Origin: Clavaria fumosa
Taxonomy: Eukaryota > Basidiomycota > Agaricomycetes > Agaricales > Clavariaceae
Direction of reading: 5' to 3'
DNA: 64,000 nucleotides
Assembly: GCA_951802425.1 (NCBI GenBank)
Contig: OX637806.1
Coordinates: forward strand, 744,001-808,000
Translations under genes and position numbers: made by a program
Notes under the pieces: model-generated
Told to the model about the DNA's origin: nothing
Seen by the model: only the letters and a program-made list of their open reading frames with translations
Database searches by the model: none
Shown here: in pieces, positions 47,907 to 59,271 of the stretch
Numbering within the stretch: the stretch's first letter is position 1
Layout: each line of letters opens with the position of its first letter

Positions 47907-48722
47907 ATGTCGACGTTGCAAACGGCTACGCTCGACTCTGATTCTGACTCTGAGTACGTCCCACCTCCTGACGGTGACATTGGTGAGACATTATTCAGAT
48001 AGAATGCAGCCCTTATCGTCATCATTCCTGCAGGATCTGACTCTGACTCGGGACCATATACAAAGCGTCTCAAGAAATCGCCGTCACCCATCGCAAGAGA
48101 TGCGCAAATTTTATGCAGAGCACGCGATGCCTTATGGGAAACATTCCAGGCGTCCGTTTCTGAATCCAGACCTACGCAACGCCCGATAAAAATGGTCAAG
48201 ATACAAAAACGACACGTATTCGCTGGGAAAGAAATTTTGTGAGATTTCGTATTCAGATGGATGCGGACTTTTATCCTGAGATGCCCCAGGGAGATCGTCG
48301 AGGTGCCCGAGGATTCAGCTGAGGCAAGAAGGTGGCCATTGTATTCATCCGAGAGTAGTGCACCCCCAACATCACAGATGAAACCCATCCAGTCTGAATC
48401 GAGCTCGGCGTCCTCAGTAGGATTCCCACCTCCTTCTGCATCGTCCGGTGCCTCCACCGTGCAAAAACGACCTGGTCCACGCAAACCAAAGATTGTCCTC
48501 CCTCAGCTGCCCACTACTGCGAAGCCAAAACAGCTCACAACCTTGGCGAAATCTGCAATGGACTGGCATACACATGTGGACGCGGCGGCTCTGAAGGATG
48601 AGTTGGAAGCGAACAGAAGGGGTGGTAGTTATCTTGAGAAAGTGGAGTTCATACAAAGGGTTGAACAGAGGAAGGAGGAAGTATTACAAGCTAGTAAAGA
48701 TAGGAAACGGAGGCGGACTTAA
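47907..48722 (+). CDS. SWC5: SWR1-complex subunit of the BCNT/SWC5 family
   Basis: Exons 47907-47982, 48034-48238 and 48290-48722 give 237 residues. The acidic start DSDSDSEYVPPPDGD is family-typical. Blocks include FAGKEI and EIVEVPEDSAEA. The diagnostic BCNT-C domain is at the end: TTLAKSAMDWHTHVDAAAL, KDELEANRRGGSYLEKVEF, then IQRVEQRKEE. SWC5 activates SWR1, which exchanges H2A.Z into nucleosomes in the nucleus. The ATG is about 60 bp beyond the right arm of the fold-back repeat, so the promoter overlaps that element. Confidence 0.9.
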
Positions 48723-49577
48723 TACTAAGGACGATGAACAAGTTGTTGATCGATTCTGCTTTCTATTTTCGACATCTGACAAAATGTGTTGGTCTTGGTT
48801 TGCAACATCTTGAAGTCAGCCATGAATATGGGGAAAGGAGAAGCAAAAAGGTGAGGAGAAGGAGCAAGGAGAAGCGTGAAGGTAAGAAACAAGAAACCAG
48901 GAAAGAGAATGTGAAGAGTATGGAGCAGTGGCCATCATTGAAGGACCAAGTAATGAGTTGGAACTGTTTCAGGTACAAGGAACCATAGTTGTTGTAGTAT
49001 AGATGAGCTTCATCAAGTCGGAGCGATGCTGTTGGTTGTTGAGTGCCATGCGTAAGCGTGAGTCTCCGTAAGGCATCAGGAAAAAAAAGCATATGCAATG
49101 TGATACTATGTTGGCCCAGTAGTTTCTATAGACTGGTAGCCAGTGAGCTAAATTATTGTCCACCATAGACATAAAGTGTGTCATTGTAATGCTCTGTAGT
49201 CTTGGTAGACACTCATACAAACTATACAGATGTTGGTAGGGTGCCTTTCACCCTCTGTAGACATGGTAGACTTGTGCTATACCCTGTAGATACCACAGAC
49301 AGCTGTGTAGACATAGTAGGGCTCAGCAGCATCTCTGTAGACAGGCAGCTGACTATATAGGTGTTGATAGGAGAGTGCAACACCTCTGTAGACACCTGTA
49401 TGGATCATATAGTACATGGCTATTCCTCTGTAAAGTCCCAAGTAGTCCTCCATCATTCACCAGAGATGCAGTAGCCTTAATTATTTTTATCTATTTATTT
49501 TCACATTGCAGTTGACTGATCATCAGCTCATATGAGACTGGTTATATTCAAGACACAACAAATCAACAAATATCTAA
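48723..49577. other. Start of AT-rich region with degenerate gtagac repeats
   Basis: Base composition shifts here. Between 49190 and 49440 a degenerate unit beginning ctctgtagac recurs roughly every 45-80 bp (49194, 49252, 49333, 49382, 49424). No gene supported. Confidence 0.5.
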
Positions 49578-50920
49578 CTAATCCGACTCCTCCACACTCT
49601 CCTCACCATAATCATTACCTTCAAACTCTTCAATTGCAGCCTTGAGCACATCATCAGACAACTGTGCATTTGCAGTTTCATTGTCTTCCACACCAGCATG
49701 CTCACTGATAGTAAAGTGAGTAGGCAGGCACATAATCAAACACCAACTTACCAGCCAGCTTCAAAGATATCATTCTGGACTTTGGGGAGAATTCTGTGCT
49801 GACGAGTATCATGGTTGAATTTCTTGAGCATGCCCAAATGCTGCTTGAAGGCTTCTTCATAGTCAGTCGAGAAAAATTTGATGGCAGAGTGAGTGCTGCT
49901 ATTCCATTCATCAATGGCACACTCCATCTGGGGGCAAGTCAGGTAGATGAGAGTTAGAAAGAAACAGACTCTTACTGCTGTCAAAACTAATGCCAGAGCT
50001 ACTTGTGGGAAGGGCTTGTACCGGTCTTTGAAGACTATCCCATCTGCCTTCAAGGATTTAAACCATGTTGCATTGACAATATCTTGGATGGACAGGTTCT
50101 TCAGAAACCCAGATTTTGCTTGGCCATGAAAGCCAGGTTTCTATTTAGCATATAAGTCAGTCAACAAATGACCAGAAGAGGCAGGCATACACAGTAAAGA
50201 AATGCAAATCCCTTCTTCAAGTCTGTGACTCGCTCCCATTGTTTTCGCATTCGAGCCAAGTTACTTGTGCACCGGAATTTGTAGCAAGTGCCAATTATAC
50301 TCTTTGCTCTAGTCTTCAGCTCACCTCGCAGATGGCTTCCATGATTATAGATCTGCAGAGCAGTGAGATATGCATAGTGAGAAGGGGAAATGACACACCA
50401 ATTTGAGCAGTGTCGCATTGTGTGACATTTGAACTTCCTTGGCCTTACAGCCTTCCAACCATGCCTCCTTCACCCAGGAGACTTCCATGCTGTGGTCGGG
50501 ATATGGGTTGATTGTGCACAACTTGATGTGATAGAATAGAATGGCTTGAGCAAGGACCTCTTGGACATCGACATCCCAGTCTCGAGCTTTTGGTCTTCCA
50601 TTCGCACCTTCTGTTGCTTGGCGAACCCAATGAGGTGACATAGCAGAGATCGCATGCTTTGTTCCAACTAGTGAGGGGGGACCATCTTTGGCATTGGCAG
50701 GGATGCTGGGACTGTTTGGCCAAGACAATCATTCTTCGATGGCTGCCCCATCATCAGGAGAGTAGCTGTATTTATCCCACTGGCCTTCGTCATACTCTGG
50801 CCACAGACCTTTTTTGATCATCACATTAACATCCTGAGCACCAAACAGGTCTGAGACAGAGTCAGGTGTGGAATCATGGCTTTGGGCAGGGCTTGAATGC
50901 GGTGTGACATCTGGGTACAC
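49578..50920 (-). pseudogene. DUF6532-type protein gene, probably damaged
   Basis: Exons 49578-49704, 49752-49927, 49976-50140, 50191-50352 and 50399-~50728 phase correctly. Blocks typical of this mushroom-specific domain of unknown function: PDHSMEVSWVKEAWLEG, RGELKTRAKSIIGTCYKF, FHGQAKSGFLKNLSIQDI, DRYKPFPQVALALVLTA and ECAIDEWNSS. The C-terminus is acidic (EEFEGNDYGEESVEESD). Upstream a frame with DLFGAQDVNVMIKKGLWPEY runs into a TGA near 50729 in the same frame, so either an unrecognised intron or a nonsense mutation lies there. These genes are often multicopy and associated with repeats. Function unknown. Confidence 0.6.
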
Positions 50921-51866
50921 AAACCTGCATAGTGCTCGAGAATTCTGTTGTGTTGTTAATGCACAGCAAGTAGGTTAAAGACATAGGACGGACATGTAGA
51001 GGAGCAGACACATTTTGTGGAGGGGCAGGCAGGACCACAGTCTGGTGTGGGATGAGCAGTGGCCTTGTGTCGGTCATGGGATGGTTGTGGATCTTGAACT
51101 ACGGATATTGGTGGGTTGGGTATGGAGCATTGATTGATACTTACCACAAGGTGCAGGAGCAGCTCCAGCTTGTTTTCCTGCCCCTCCTTCATTCTGCAGG
51201 GATGTGTTTGGTCCATTTGGCTCTGCAAATATCCCACTCAAATATCTCATAAGTGAAGCACGAAGGGGTGGAACATACCTATGTTCTCCTGATTACAAAG
51301 GATCTCCTGTTCCACCTGTCATTTCTTCTTCTCCATACAAGCACTGGCTTTCTTCAGGGCCTCTTCCCATCATTTCTGCTTGTCTTCAGCCTCCGAACCT
51401 GTGAGTCAGGTGAGTGGTTGCCATGCACAACACAGTAATGAAGCCTGACGCTGTGCTTGGACCCATTCAGTGGGGCGATGGTTATTCCGGAGTTCAGGCA
51501 TGAGGGGGAGGAACACAAAGGGAGAGGGGAAAATGTCCACCTTTTATATCTGCAGGACTCACAATCAGCAGGGATATGAATCAACAAAGTCAGGTGTGAC
51601 ACAGCTGCATGATACGCGAATTTGGACTAGACCAGGGCAGAGATGGACTGAACCAGGACACATACAGTCAGGCACATGATTATGGAAGAATGGAGATATA
51701 TGACAATGTGGCACATAGTTCAGTTGGATATTCCAGTATACAACAGGATACTGGACACTGCAAATCCCCTGTATATAATGGGGTACCAGATTCTGCTGGA
51801 GATATCTGATTTTCTAGTAATATATGTGGCCAGTGGAGGATATCCTTGCCAAGATAACCATGGGTT
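50921..51866. other. AT-rich interval before 43-bp minisatellite
   Basis: Several short frames, none identifiable. Some may be remnants of the 5' part of the DUF6532-type gene. Confidence 0.35.
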
Positions 51867-52460
51867 CAGCGAATTAAATAGGATATTCTTGACTGGATAA
51901 CCTCAGGTCCAGCAAAATTAGATAGGGTATCCTTGACTGGATTGAATCCAGGCCACTAAATGAGATAGGATATCCTTGACTGGATTGAATCCAAGCCACC
52001 ATAATAAATAGGATATCCTTGACTAGTTTGAATCCAAGCCACCATAATAAATAGGATATCCTTGACTAGTTTGAATCCAAGCCACCATAATAAATAGGAT
52101 ATCCTTGACTAGTTTGAATCCAAGCCACCAAAGTAAATAGGATATCCTTGACTGGTCTCAATCCCAGCCACCAAAATAAATAGGATATCCTTGACTAGTT
52201 TGAATCCAGGCTACCAAAGTAAATAGGATATCCTTGACTAGTTTGAATCCAGGCTACCAAAGTAAATAGGATATCCTTGACTAGTTTGAATCAAGGCTAC
52301 CAAAATAAATAGGATATCCTTGATTAGTTTGAATCAAGGCTACCAAAGTAAATAGGATATCCTTGACTAGTTTGACTCAAAGCTACCAAAGTAAATAGGA
52401 TATCCTTGACTGGTTTGAATCAAGGCTACCAAAGTAAATAGGATATCCTTGACTTCACTT
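51867..52460. repeat. 43-bp minisatellite, ~13 copies
   Basis: Tandem array with a 43-bp period: aataggatatccttgacta followed by gtttgaatcc(a)aggc(c/t)acca. The starts of ggatatcc are 51968, 52011, 52054, 52097 and so on, exactly 43 bp apart over most of the array. Units drift at the ends, and variants (ggtctcaatccc, gactcaaagc) suggest ongoing mutation. Confidence 0.92.
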
Positions 52461-52880
52461 ACCCTCTTTCTCCTTCCTCAGCTCCTTTAATTCATGGTGC
52501 ATATCTCTCAACTTGGTCTCCTGGTCTGGATAACAGGGAAATTAGTTTGTGACACAGTAAAACAAAAATGGGTACTTACCTTGCCAGTCACCCTCAAGTG
52601 CCTCAAACTCTCTCTCTACCTCCACTATCTGAGTCTTCAACCCCACAACTTCTGCATCCACATTCTTGGACAAGGGCACCTTCATCAACTTCCCCTGCAT
52701 TCCCTCCACTTCCTTGCCTTTCCCTGCAGACTCACAAGTTCAGAAAAAATTATAAAGAAAATTCACATTTCATGCCCATTTGTGCTTCCTCCAACTTGCG
52801 CCTCACCACCACCAGCTCTATTTCCAGCTCCACTTCCCTCCTGGATTTTCCAACCCACACCATCCAATAGTCCCAGCTAG
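52461..52880. other. Coiled-coil-coding remnant (- strand)
   Basis: Translation of the - strand between about 52480 and 52750 gives charged helical segments (LRDMHHELKELRKEKE, VGLKTQIVEVERELEALEG). They resemble an N-terminal coiled coil of a larger protein. They lie upstream of, and co-oriented with, the DUF6532-type gene, so they may be its 5' exons split by the minisatellite. Confidence 0.4.
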
Positions 52881-52984
52881 TTTAGTATACTAAATATCAG
52901 TAAATGTACCAAAATGCTTTGAACTCAAGCCAACTACAGCTGATCCTACTAATGTCAGCAAATGCTGTGAAGGCAGTATACTTA

Positions 52985-53245
52985 TGTCCAGCTACTGCTG
53001 ACTATACTAGTACACTACAGTACAGTAGAAATTGTTTCCAGTCAACTTAATCCAGCAGCTGCTGGTGAACATAGTATACTATTCTACAGCAAAAGCAGTG
53101 GTAAAATATTTCCAGTTAACTTGATCCAGCAACTGCTGATTGATGTAATATACTATTCAACAGTGATAGCAGTCATAAAATAGCTCCAGTTAACTTGGTC
53201 CAGTAGTTGCTGGTTAGTATAGTATACTATTCTACAGCAAAGCAC
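52985..53245. repeat. ~74-bp tandem repeat, ~3.5 copies
   Basis: A unit containing agtatactattctacagc and ccagttaactt recurs at 53073, 53148 and 53221 (spacings 75 and 73). Diverged relative to the 43-bp array. Confidence 0.75.
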
Positions 53246-54227
53246 TCACTCCTGGTTCCCTGGAAGACAATGTTATGAAGTCCCAAAGTACTCAAGCACT
53301 GGGCATGCTCAATTCAGCCAAGTGGTGTCACTGTTACGGGAAGCGGGACCAAAGGCTCGGAGGTGCTTTCTGTCAAGTGATCGGGTTCCGGGACGATGTT
53401 AGTCCTGAGTGCCGGAATGAGAGGGTCAAAGGCTGTCTGATCGATTGGATCAAACTGAGATATCACTCTGTTGCTGGGTCTTCCGGGGCCTAGGAAAGAG
53501 CGAAGTAGGGTGGCTCTGGCTCTGTACTCAGAGTCGTTGGCTTCGATGACTCGCTGTCTGAGATTGGCTACTCCGCGAGCAAATGCGTGTTCGAGTGCTT
53601 GGCAGTCTGGGTGATCGTGTCCAAGGATATCGATACAAACAGAATGACTGAACTCAGTCAGGTGGTGTGTGAGTCATGTGATCTGGGCTTGTCGTTGAGT
53701 CAACGTCGGGTAGATCCGTCCGGAGGTTGGCGTTGTCACTACTTTGGGCCAGGAGGAGATAGGGTATCTCTCGTCGGCAGTAGGGAAAGCCAGTGTGATT
53801 TCACCAAAGTACGATAAGGTGATAGGGACAAGTGAACAACGCTAAGGGATTTCCCATGTCACTGCACCCCTTATATACCTCAGGGGTGCTGCGGGTTCCT
53901 GCGGCGCAGCCCATCATCCACAGCCCAAGGATGCTGTCTGTCTGCTGCGGTGTTCCCTTCCGCAGGCCTGCTCAGTCCGCAGCTGCCTGATACTGCTTGA
54001 CGATGCAGCTGCCCTTGTGAGCTCACGCAGTCCGCAGTTGCTGAATGCTGTCCTCCAATCTTATCTTGGACGTCATCACCTTTCGCTTATTGGCCCATGC
54101 GTTACTCCGCAGCCTCCCACATGGTGCAGCTTATCTCCACATGCTCCTTCATCTGTCATGTGCTCCTGTGTGACAGTTCCTTCCCACCGCCTCGCTTATC
54201 TCCCAGCTCTTATCTGTCCTTTGTAGT
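53246..54227. other. Unassigned sequence left of zinc-knuckle unit 1
   Basis: No confirmed gene. A TATA-like ttatatacc near 53871 faces the - strand, and a similar element (ttatatact) occurs at 58031 left of unit 2. Confidence 0.35.
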
Positions 54228-54760
54228 ATATAAGGAGGGTTTGTACCGCTTCTCCTTCCCCATCTTCTGTTATGTGCTGGGGCCCCCACAAGCTTAACTT
54301 CCTCCCCTCCTCCAATGTCTTCCAACAAGTCACCCCCCTCGTACTCTCTTGCATGGCCTTCCATTGGGCGATTCAGAGGGGAGCCGACGACCTCCTCATT
54401 CTCACCGTTGCCCGACGATGCTACGCTTGCAGCCATCCTGGCCATTTTGTGTCGGGATGCCCTTGAGTCGTCCGCCTGGGCAACCTTATCTGTGACCTAC
54501 TCAAGGACCCCCATAGTACCGTCTTTTCTTCCATTTCTCATTTGCTTTGCTGATTTCTTTCCTGTAGAATGGGATAGCGCTCCCCCACTTCCTTCTCTGG
54601 GTGGAACTCCACTCCTCCGCCCTCGTCCCCTCCGTCAGCCCCTGCAATGGCTACGGTGGCTCTACCAGACATCGAGGGCGAGTATGTCCAGGTTGGGGAG
54701 TCTCCTTCTCAATCGGTGGATGAGGATAGGCTCTGGGTCTAGTGGCCCAAACGTTGAAGA
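54228..54760 (+). pseudogene. Zinc-knuckle unit 1 (Gag-like), degraded
   Basis: A TATA box (tatataagg, 54228-54236) precedes a CCHC knuckle, CYACSHPGHFVSGC, at about 54418-54460. It is followed by a frame with ICDLLKDPHS and, after an internal break, MATVALPDIEGEYVQVGESP ending DRLWV. The order knuckle, ICDLL(K/E)DPH, then an acidic tail recurs in unit 2 at 58.4-59.3 kb. It is probably derived from a retroelement gag or a repeated host gene. Frames are interrupted. Confidence 0.5.
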
Positions 54761-57700
54761 TTCCGTTTGACGTAATACATAGTTTCTGGTTTCGGATTGG
54801 TTTTTGTATTACTTAGGTGCTTCGATTCCACAAACCAATCCCCCAATGGCCATCAACAGCGAGGAGCATCTCCTCGCTCTTGATTGCCATTGGTATCTTG
54901 GTTTTCTTATTTCTAGTGTTGGGGTTGTCCTTAGTCGTGTTGCCTTTGTTGTAGTTTGCCTTGTTTACTTAATCGACTTCGTCATTCTTCCCATGACAGT
55001 CACTGTTATGGATCTGGTACTGTCTATAAATAGAATTGAGTCATCAGGAGTCAGACTGACTCAAACCCTTTCCCAATCTATTCATAGTCTAACCTACAGG
55101 ACCAGTAGGTTACTCAGTTCCACACCTTCCTGCCAAATGTACTATAACCAGTCCATTCAGCAAGGTATTGCTTTGGGCTGATATTATTATTTCAGTAACC
55201 TAAGCATTGATAACTTATGGCCTTAGCTACTGACCCCTATGAGCCTGCCTCAACCTAGTGCTAGTCCACAGGTTGGCACCATAGCTCAATAGCTGACCAG
55301 TCCACAGATATCACACACTTAAGCCAAGTCAGTGTAAATAGGTCATAGAAAGAATGGTAAATAGCTAGTTAACCAAGCAAAGGAGAAACAAGCCAAAGGA
55401 ACCAAGAGATTCTCCTGATTTCCTAGACCATTCTACCTCTATAAACCTTTGCATAATTCCCTGCAGTTCCTTAGTTATTCACTAACTTACTCTATGAACA
55501 CAGTAGTACTATATACAGTACAATACCTTGTACAACATACTAAAATATTCATATCTTGTTCAATACTTACTGCACCGAGGGGAGCCAGCACAGGGCAGCA
55601 GTCCCAAATTATGGGTACCTCTGGATATTAAAATCATCTGACCAGACAGGGTCCTTAGTCAGTAATTACTATATTTAGTTTAACTACATCAAATCCTTAG
55701 TTTAACTAAATATGTCCTTAGCTCCTTACTGGGCTAGACTTAGACATAGTCCCTTTCAGGGATGATTTAGACAATATGTGGGTACTAAAGGCAATGTGGA
55801 TCACAAGTTTCCACTGCATATTTATAGTGCAATTCAACTATCTACTATAAACAGTAAATAATCTGTAATGCAATAACCAGCAGACATAAATGGTAGTTTT
55901 AATGTTCATAAATCGAAGACTACATTATATCAGAGTTTCATGTTTTTATCCTCTTTCCTTAATGAGTTATTCCAATTCGAATATTTCAGATATTCTAAAA
56001 ATAATCATACGGAGTCACCATGACTCATTTCTTCAGTTTCAATTGCTGGGGATTGTGGGGATGGACCCCACAAATGCCCCTGATCACTTGGGCATTGTCC
56101 TGCAGTGCTCCCCATCTCGATCATGTCATTATTTTGTCCATAGCTCCTCATCACTCCCTGTAATGATTAAATGATACCTATCTTGATCAATCTATACTGC
56201 ACTTAGTCCTACCCTAAGCCTGATAGGTCCTAGGGTGTCCCCAGTCCCAAAGGAGAAAGGGGAAGGGGCAAGGGATTGTGCTCAAACGCCTACAGGAGCA
56301 CAATCCTCTATCACGGAGGAGCACCCCAAAAAAGGAAATTCTGCCCTCCCAATGTGGCCACTGGGAATGAACCATGCCATCAGCCCCCAATCACCCAATC
56401 AAGGCCTGATCATGATCAGTTACCCCACAATATCATTGTGCTGCAGACTTGCACCCATGAGTTGCAGCTGTGTAGCTTAACTGCATCTGCTCTGTCCCTC
56501 TCGCAAACTTGCAGGTATGTCCTTACATACCTTCTCTACACTTCTGTCTATTCAGATTTCCAAACTAAGAAGTATTTCCAGCATAATTTCGATAATACTT
56601 AGATACAGGCTTCTACAACACTAGAACTAGATTTAATAACTAAGTAACAGTTCCCCTGGCTTGCAACTATGGATTTAAGGGTAATAAGCAAGTGAGAATC
56701 CAATGGTATAAGCTGCTTCTTTGTGCAGTTCTTCGTTCTTGCTATAGAGCCTTCTCTTTCCCTCCAAGTACTATCCTTGTGTTCTTATTCATCCAGCTAG
56801 GTTAAATCTGCTTGGTTTCCATGAATATTGTTACATAGAACAGATGTAGAGTAGAGGGCCATGTTTACAGACTAATGAGATGCATTTCTTGAAAACTTAA
56901 GATGGAAGGAACAACTACATATGGCATAGTGTGGTATTGATACATTCTCCTAACAGTCACTCTCCCAGCAGAGCCCACTCTCAAACAGCAATGCCTTATC
57001 AGAGTGGTAAAATTTCTCAGTGTCAGGGTAGACTGAATGCAAGAAGTCCAGGTCAAGCTTTTATTACTCAACTTCAAGATGATGGTGTTTGCTACAACAT
57101 GGTTTGGACTGGTTTGTAATTCATAGTTTGCTGAGAATCACCCACTCATGATGTTTTAGAATAGTGGTGCTGATTTCGCTGAATCATCATAAGACTGGGT
57201 CAATATTTTGCAGCAGTAAGAATTATTTTTGCTTCAATGTTTCAACCACTAATTCTTCATGAACAGTAATAGTATTTACAGACTTGGAAATGCAGGGTGT
57301 GACCTCCCTTGGCAATGAAGGGCCCCTCCTATTAGGTCTCACCAAGAAGGCACTGTGGAGGTTGTTCATGCAGGCCAGCCTGTGCAGGTGACTGTTAGGG
57401 CCTGTCCCGTCTTGTAAGTAATGCTGAAGGTTGACTTGTTGGTGACCGATCTTGGAAACTCGCTAAGACCAATCAACTGTTGAGCACAGTCGAGAATGCT
57501 TGGTCCCAGAAGGTTGCGGAGACATCTGACAAGTTGTGAGAATGAGAAGAGACAAGTTGAGAAAGGGAAGACGTCGCTAAGAAGGTTGCGAAGTTGGTAG
57601 ACAAAGTGTAAATGTCGGGCTTGTGACAGCAAAACCCCTTTGGTGTGCAAGGGTAGAGCGAAGGGTCTGTTCAGTTTCTAATGCTAGTCGATAGTCCTGG

Positions 57701-58340
57701 CGGACTTGTCTCTCGATATGCAGGGAATACTCCTGCAGTAGCTGAAGTGTCTGGTAATAAGTCCGGGGATTGGCTCGGAGTAGTCGGTCCTTTATCCAAG
57801 TCCTTGTATACCTTTGGTAATACTCGAACCGATAGAGGTTCTGCTCAATCGATGGGTGGCTGGTGAAACTCTCAGGAGGGATGACTTGCGACCTTAAAGG
57901 TGGGAAGACGAATCCTTCCAGTGCGAAGTTCTCAGCAGCGACGTTTGCTGTCAGACTTAGTTGAGGTCTCTCAAGTAAGTGTATAGACGAAAAGATCGAA
58001 GCTAGGGTACATGTGGGCTGGTCCCAGGCCTTATATACTCTAGCTATGGGCTGTACATGATGTATGAGTCATTGATTAAATATCGGAATCTGATAGATGA
58101 TCAGGAAAGCTGCGCGCTTGCACTGGAATGATGAGTCTGAGCAGTGTCGATCTTTGTTGGGACCCTTGTGATGATGATGTCATCCGCGATCAGATAGGGT
58201 CCCCGCTTCGATGCATTACATCACATCGACTGTATCTGATCTTGTTGAGGATATGATCGGAGGATCAGATGATCCGTGATCGAGCTGTTCTGAGTCATGA
58301 TCACTTGATCGATCAGTGCGATGTAGTGATCGAGTGAAAC
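54761..58340. other. AT-rich repeat-type sequence, no gene supported
   Basis: About 3.6 kb of AT-rich sequence with only short frames on both strands. It may include degraded LTR-like or non-autonomous elements, but no terminal repeats were identified by eye. Confidence 0.35.
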
Positions 58341-59271
58341 TGATCTTTGATCAGAGATCTTCTTAGGGGTGATCATGTCCGGTGGATAGGGGTTTGCCCA
58401 ATCGAGGTCGAGATCAGCCTGTGGCGGTTATTGGATAAAAGGATGGTCCTCCTCCTTTCGCCATCTCTTCAGAGTCTGCCTGCTATGTGTTTCCAAGGCC
58501 ACCACCTCGTCGAGTTCTTCCACAGCTCTTCCCTCTTTGCCCCCCGCACTGGGATCAAGCTCTCCTGCGATACCTTCCACTGGTGGGTTCAACTCGTCCC
58601 TGCTGATGCGGACCTCTACTGGGTCCTCGACCGATGCTTCGCCTGTGGGGATCCCTCCCACCTTGTCAAGGATTGCTCCTTGACCCAAGGTCCTTATCGA
58701 CGTATTTGTGACCTTCTCGAGGACCCTCATGGTGAGTTAGCCGAGCTGCTTCTCTCTGTCTCCAGTAAGTCTGATTCTTCATAGATTGGGACTGGGCTCC
58801 TCCCCGTCCTCCCTCGCCAACTGTTTGGGCCACCACCCCTTGGGGTGACCAAGGTACCTGGTACCAAGGTGGGCAGGATTGGGCTGAGATCGGTTCTGGT
58901 CCTGTACATCCGGCTTACCGTCCCCAGGTCTAGATCCCCAACCTCTGGATACCCCGTTGGTGGCGCCTCCTCCGTCGCCCTCCCTTCCTACCGTTGACCT
59001 CCCCCCCGCCTATTCCTCCCTCCCGTCTCCTACTCTGGACGACGGAGGTTCTCTCGGCGCTGTCCGAGATCTGCGAGAGGCTGCCCTGGAGGCGGGAATC
59101 TGGGATGGTCAGTTTGCCTCCCATCCCTTGAGGGTAGCTCTTGGGTTCGTGGGTGAGTCTGACTTCTCAGACTCTTCAGATGAGTCATGGGAAGAGGAGT
59201 CTTGGGGGTCTGAGTACGGCACCTCGGGCTCCTCCCTTGATGAAGAGGGGTCTTGGCTTTCTTTCGTGTAG
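58341..59271 (+). pseudogene. Zinc-knuckle unit 2 (Gag-like)
   Basis: The frame at 58347-58784 carries a CCHC knuckle, CFACGDPSHLVKDC, then RRICDLLEDPHGEL. A second frame (58957-59271) is Pro-rich and then acidic (DFSDSSDESWEEESWGSEY). A segment between the two frames is unread, so they could be joined by an intron. The layout matches unit 1 at 54.2-54.8 kb. A retroelement nucleocapsid-like or DNA/RNA-binding role is inferred only from the knuckle. Confidence 0.5.

Noticed and set aside
51867..52460. CRISPR-like array
   Set aside because: Units are contiguous 43-bp repeats without unique spacers, and the genome is eukaryotic.
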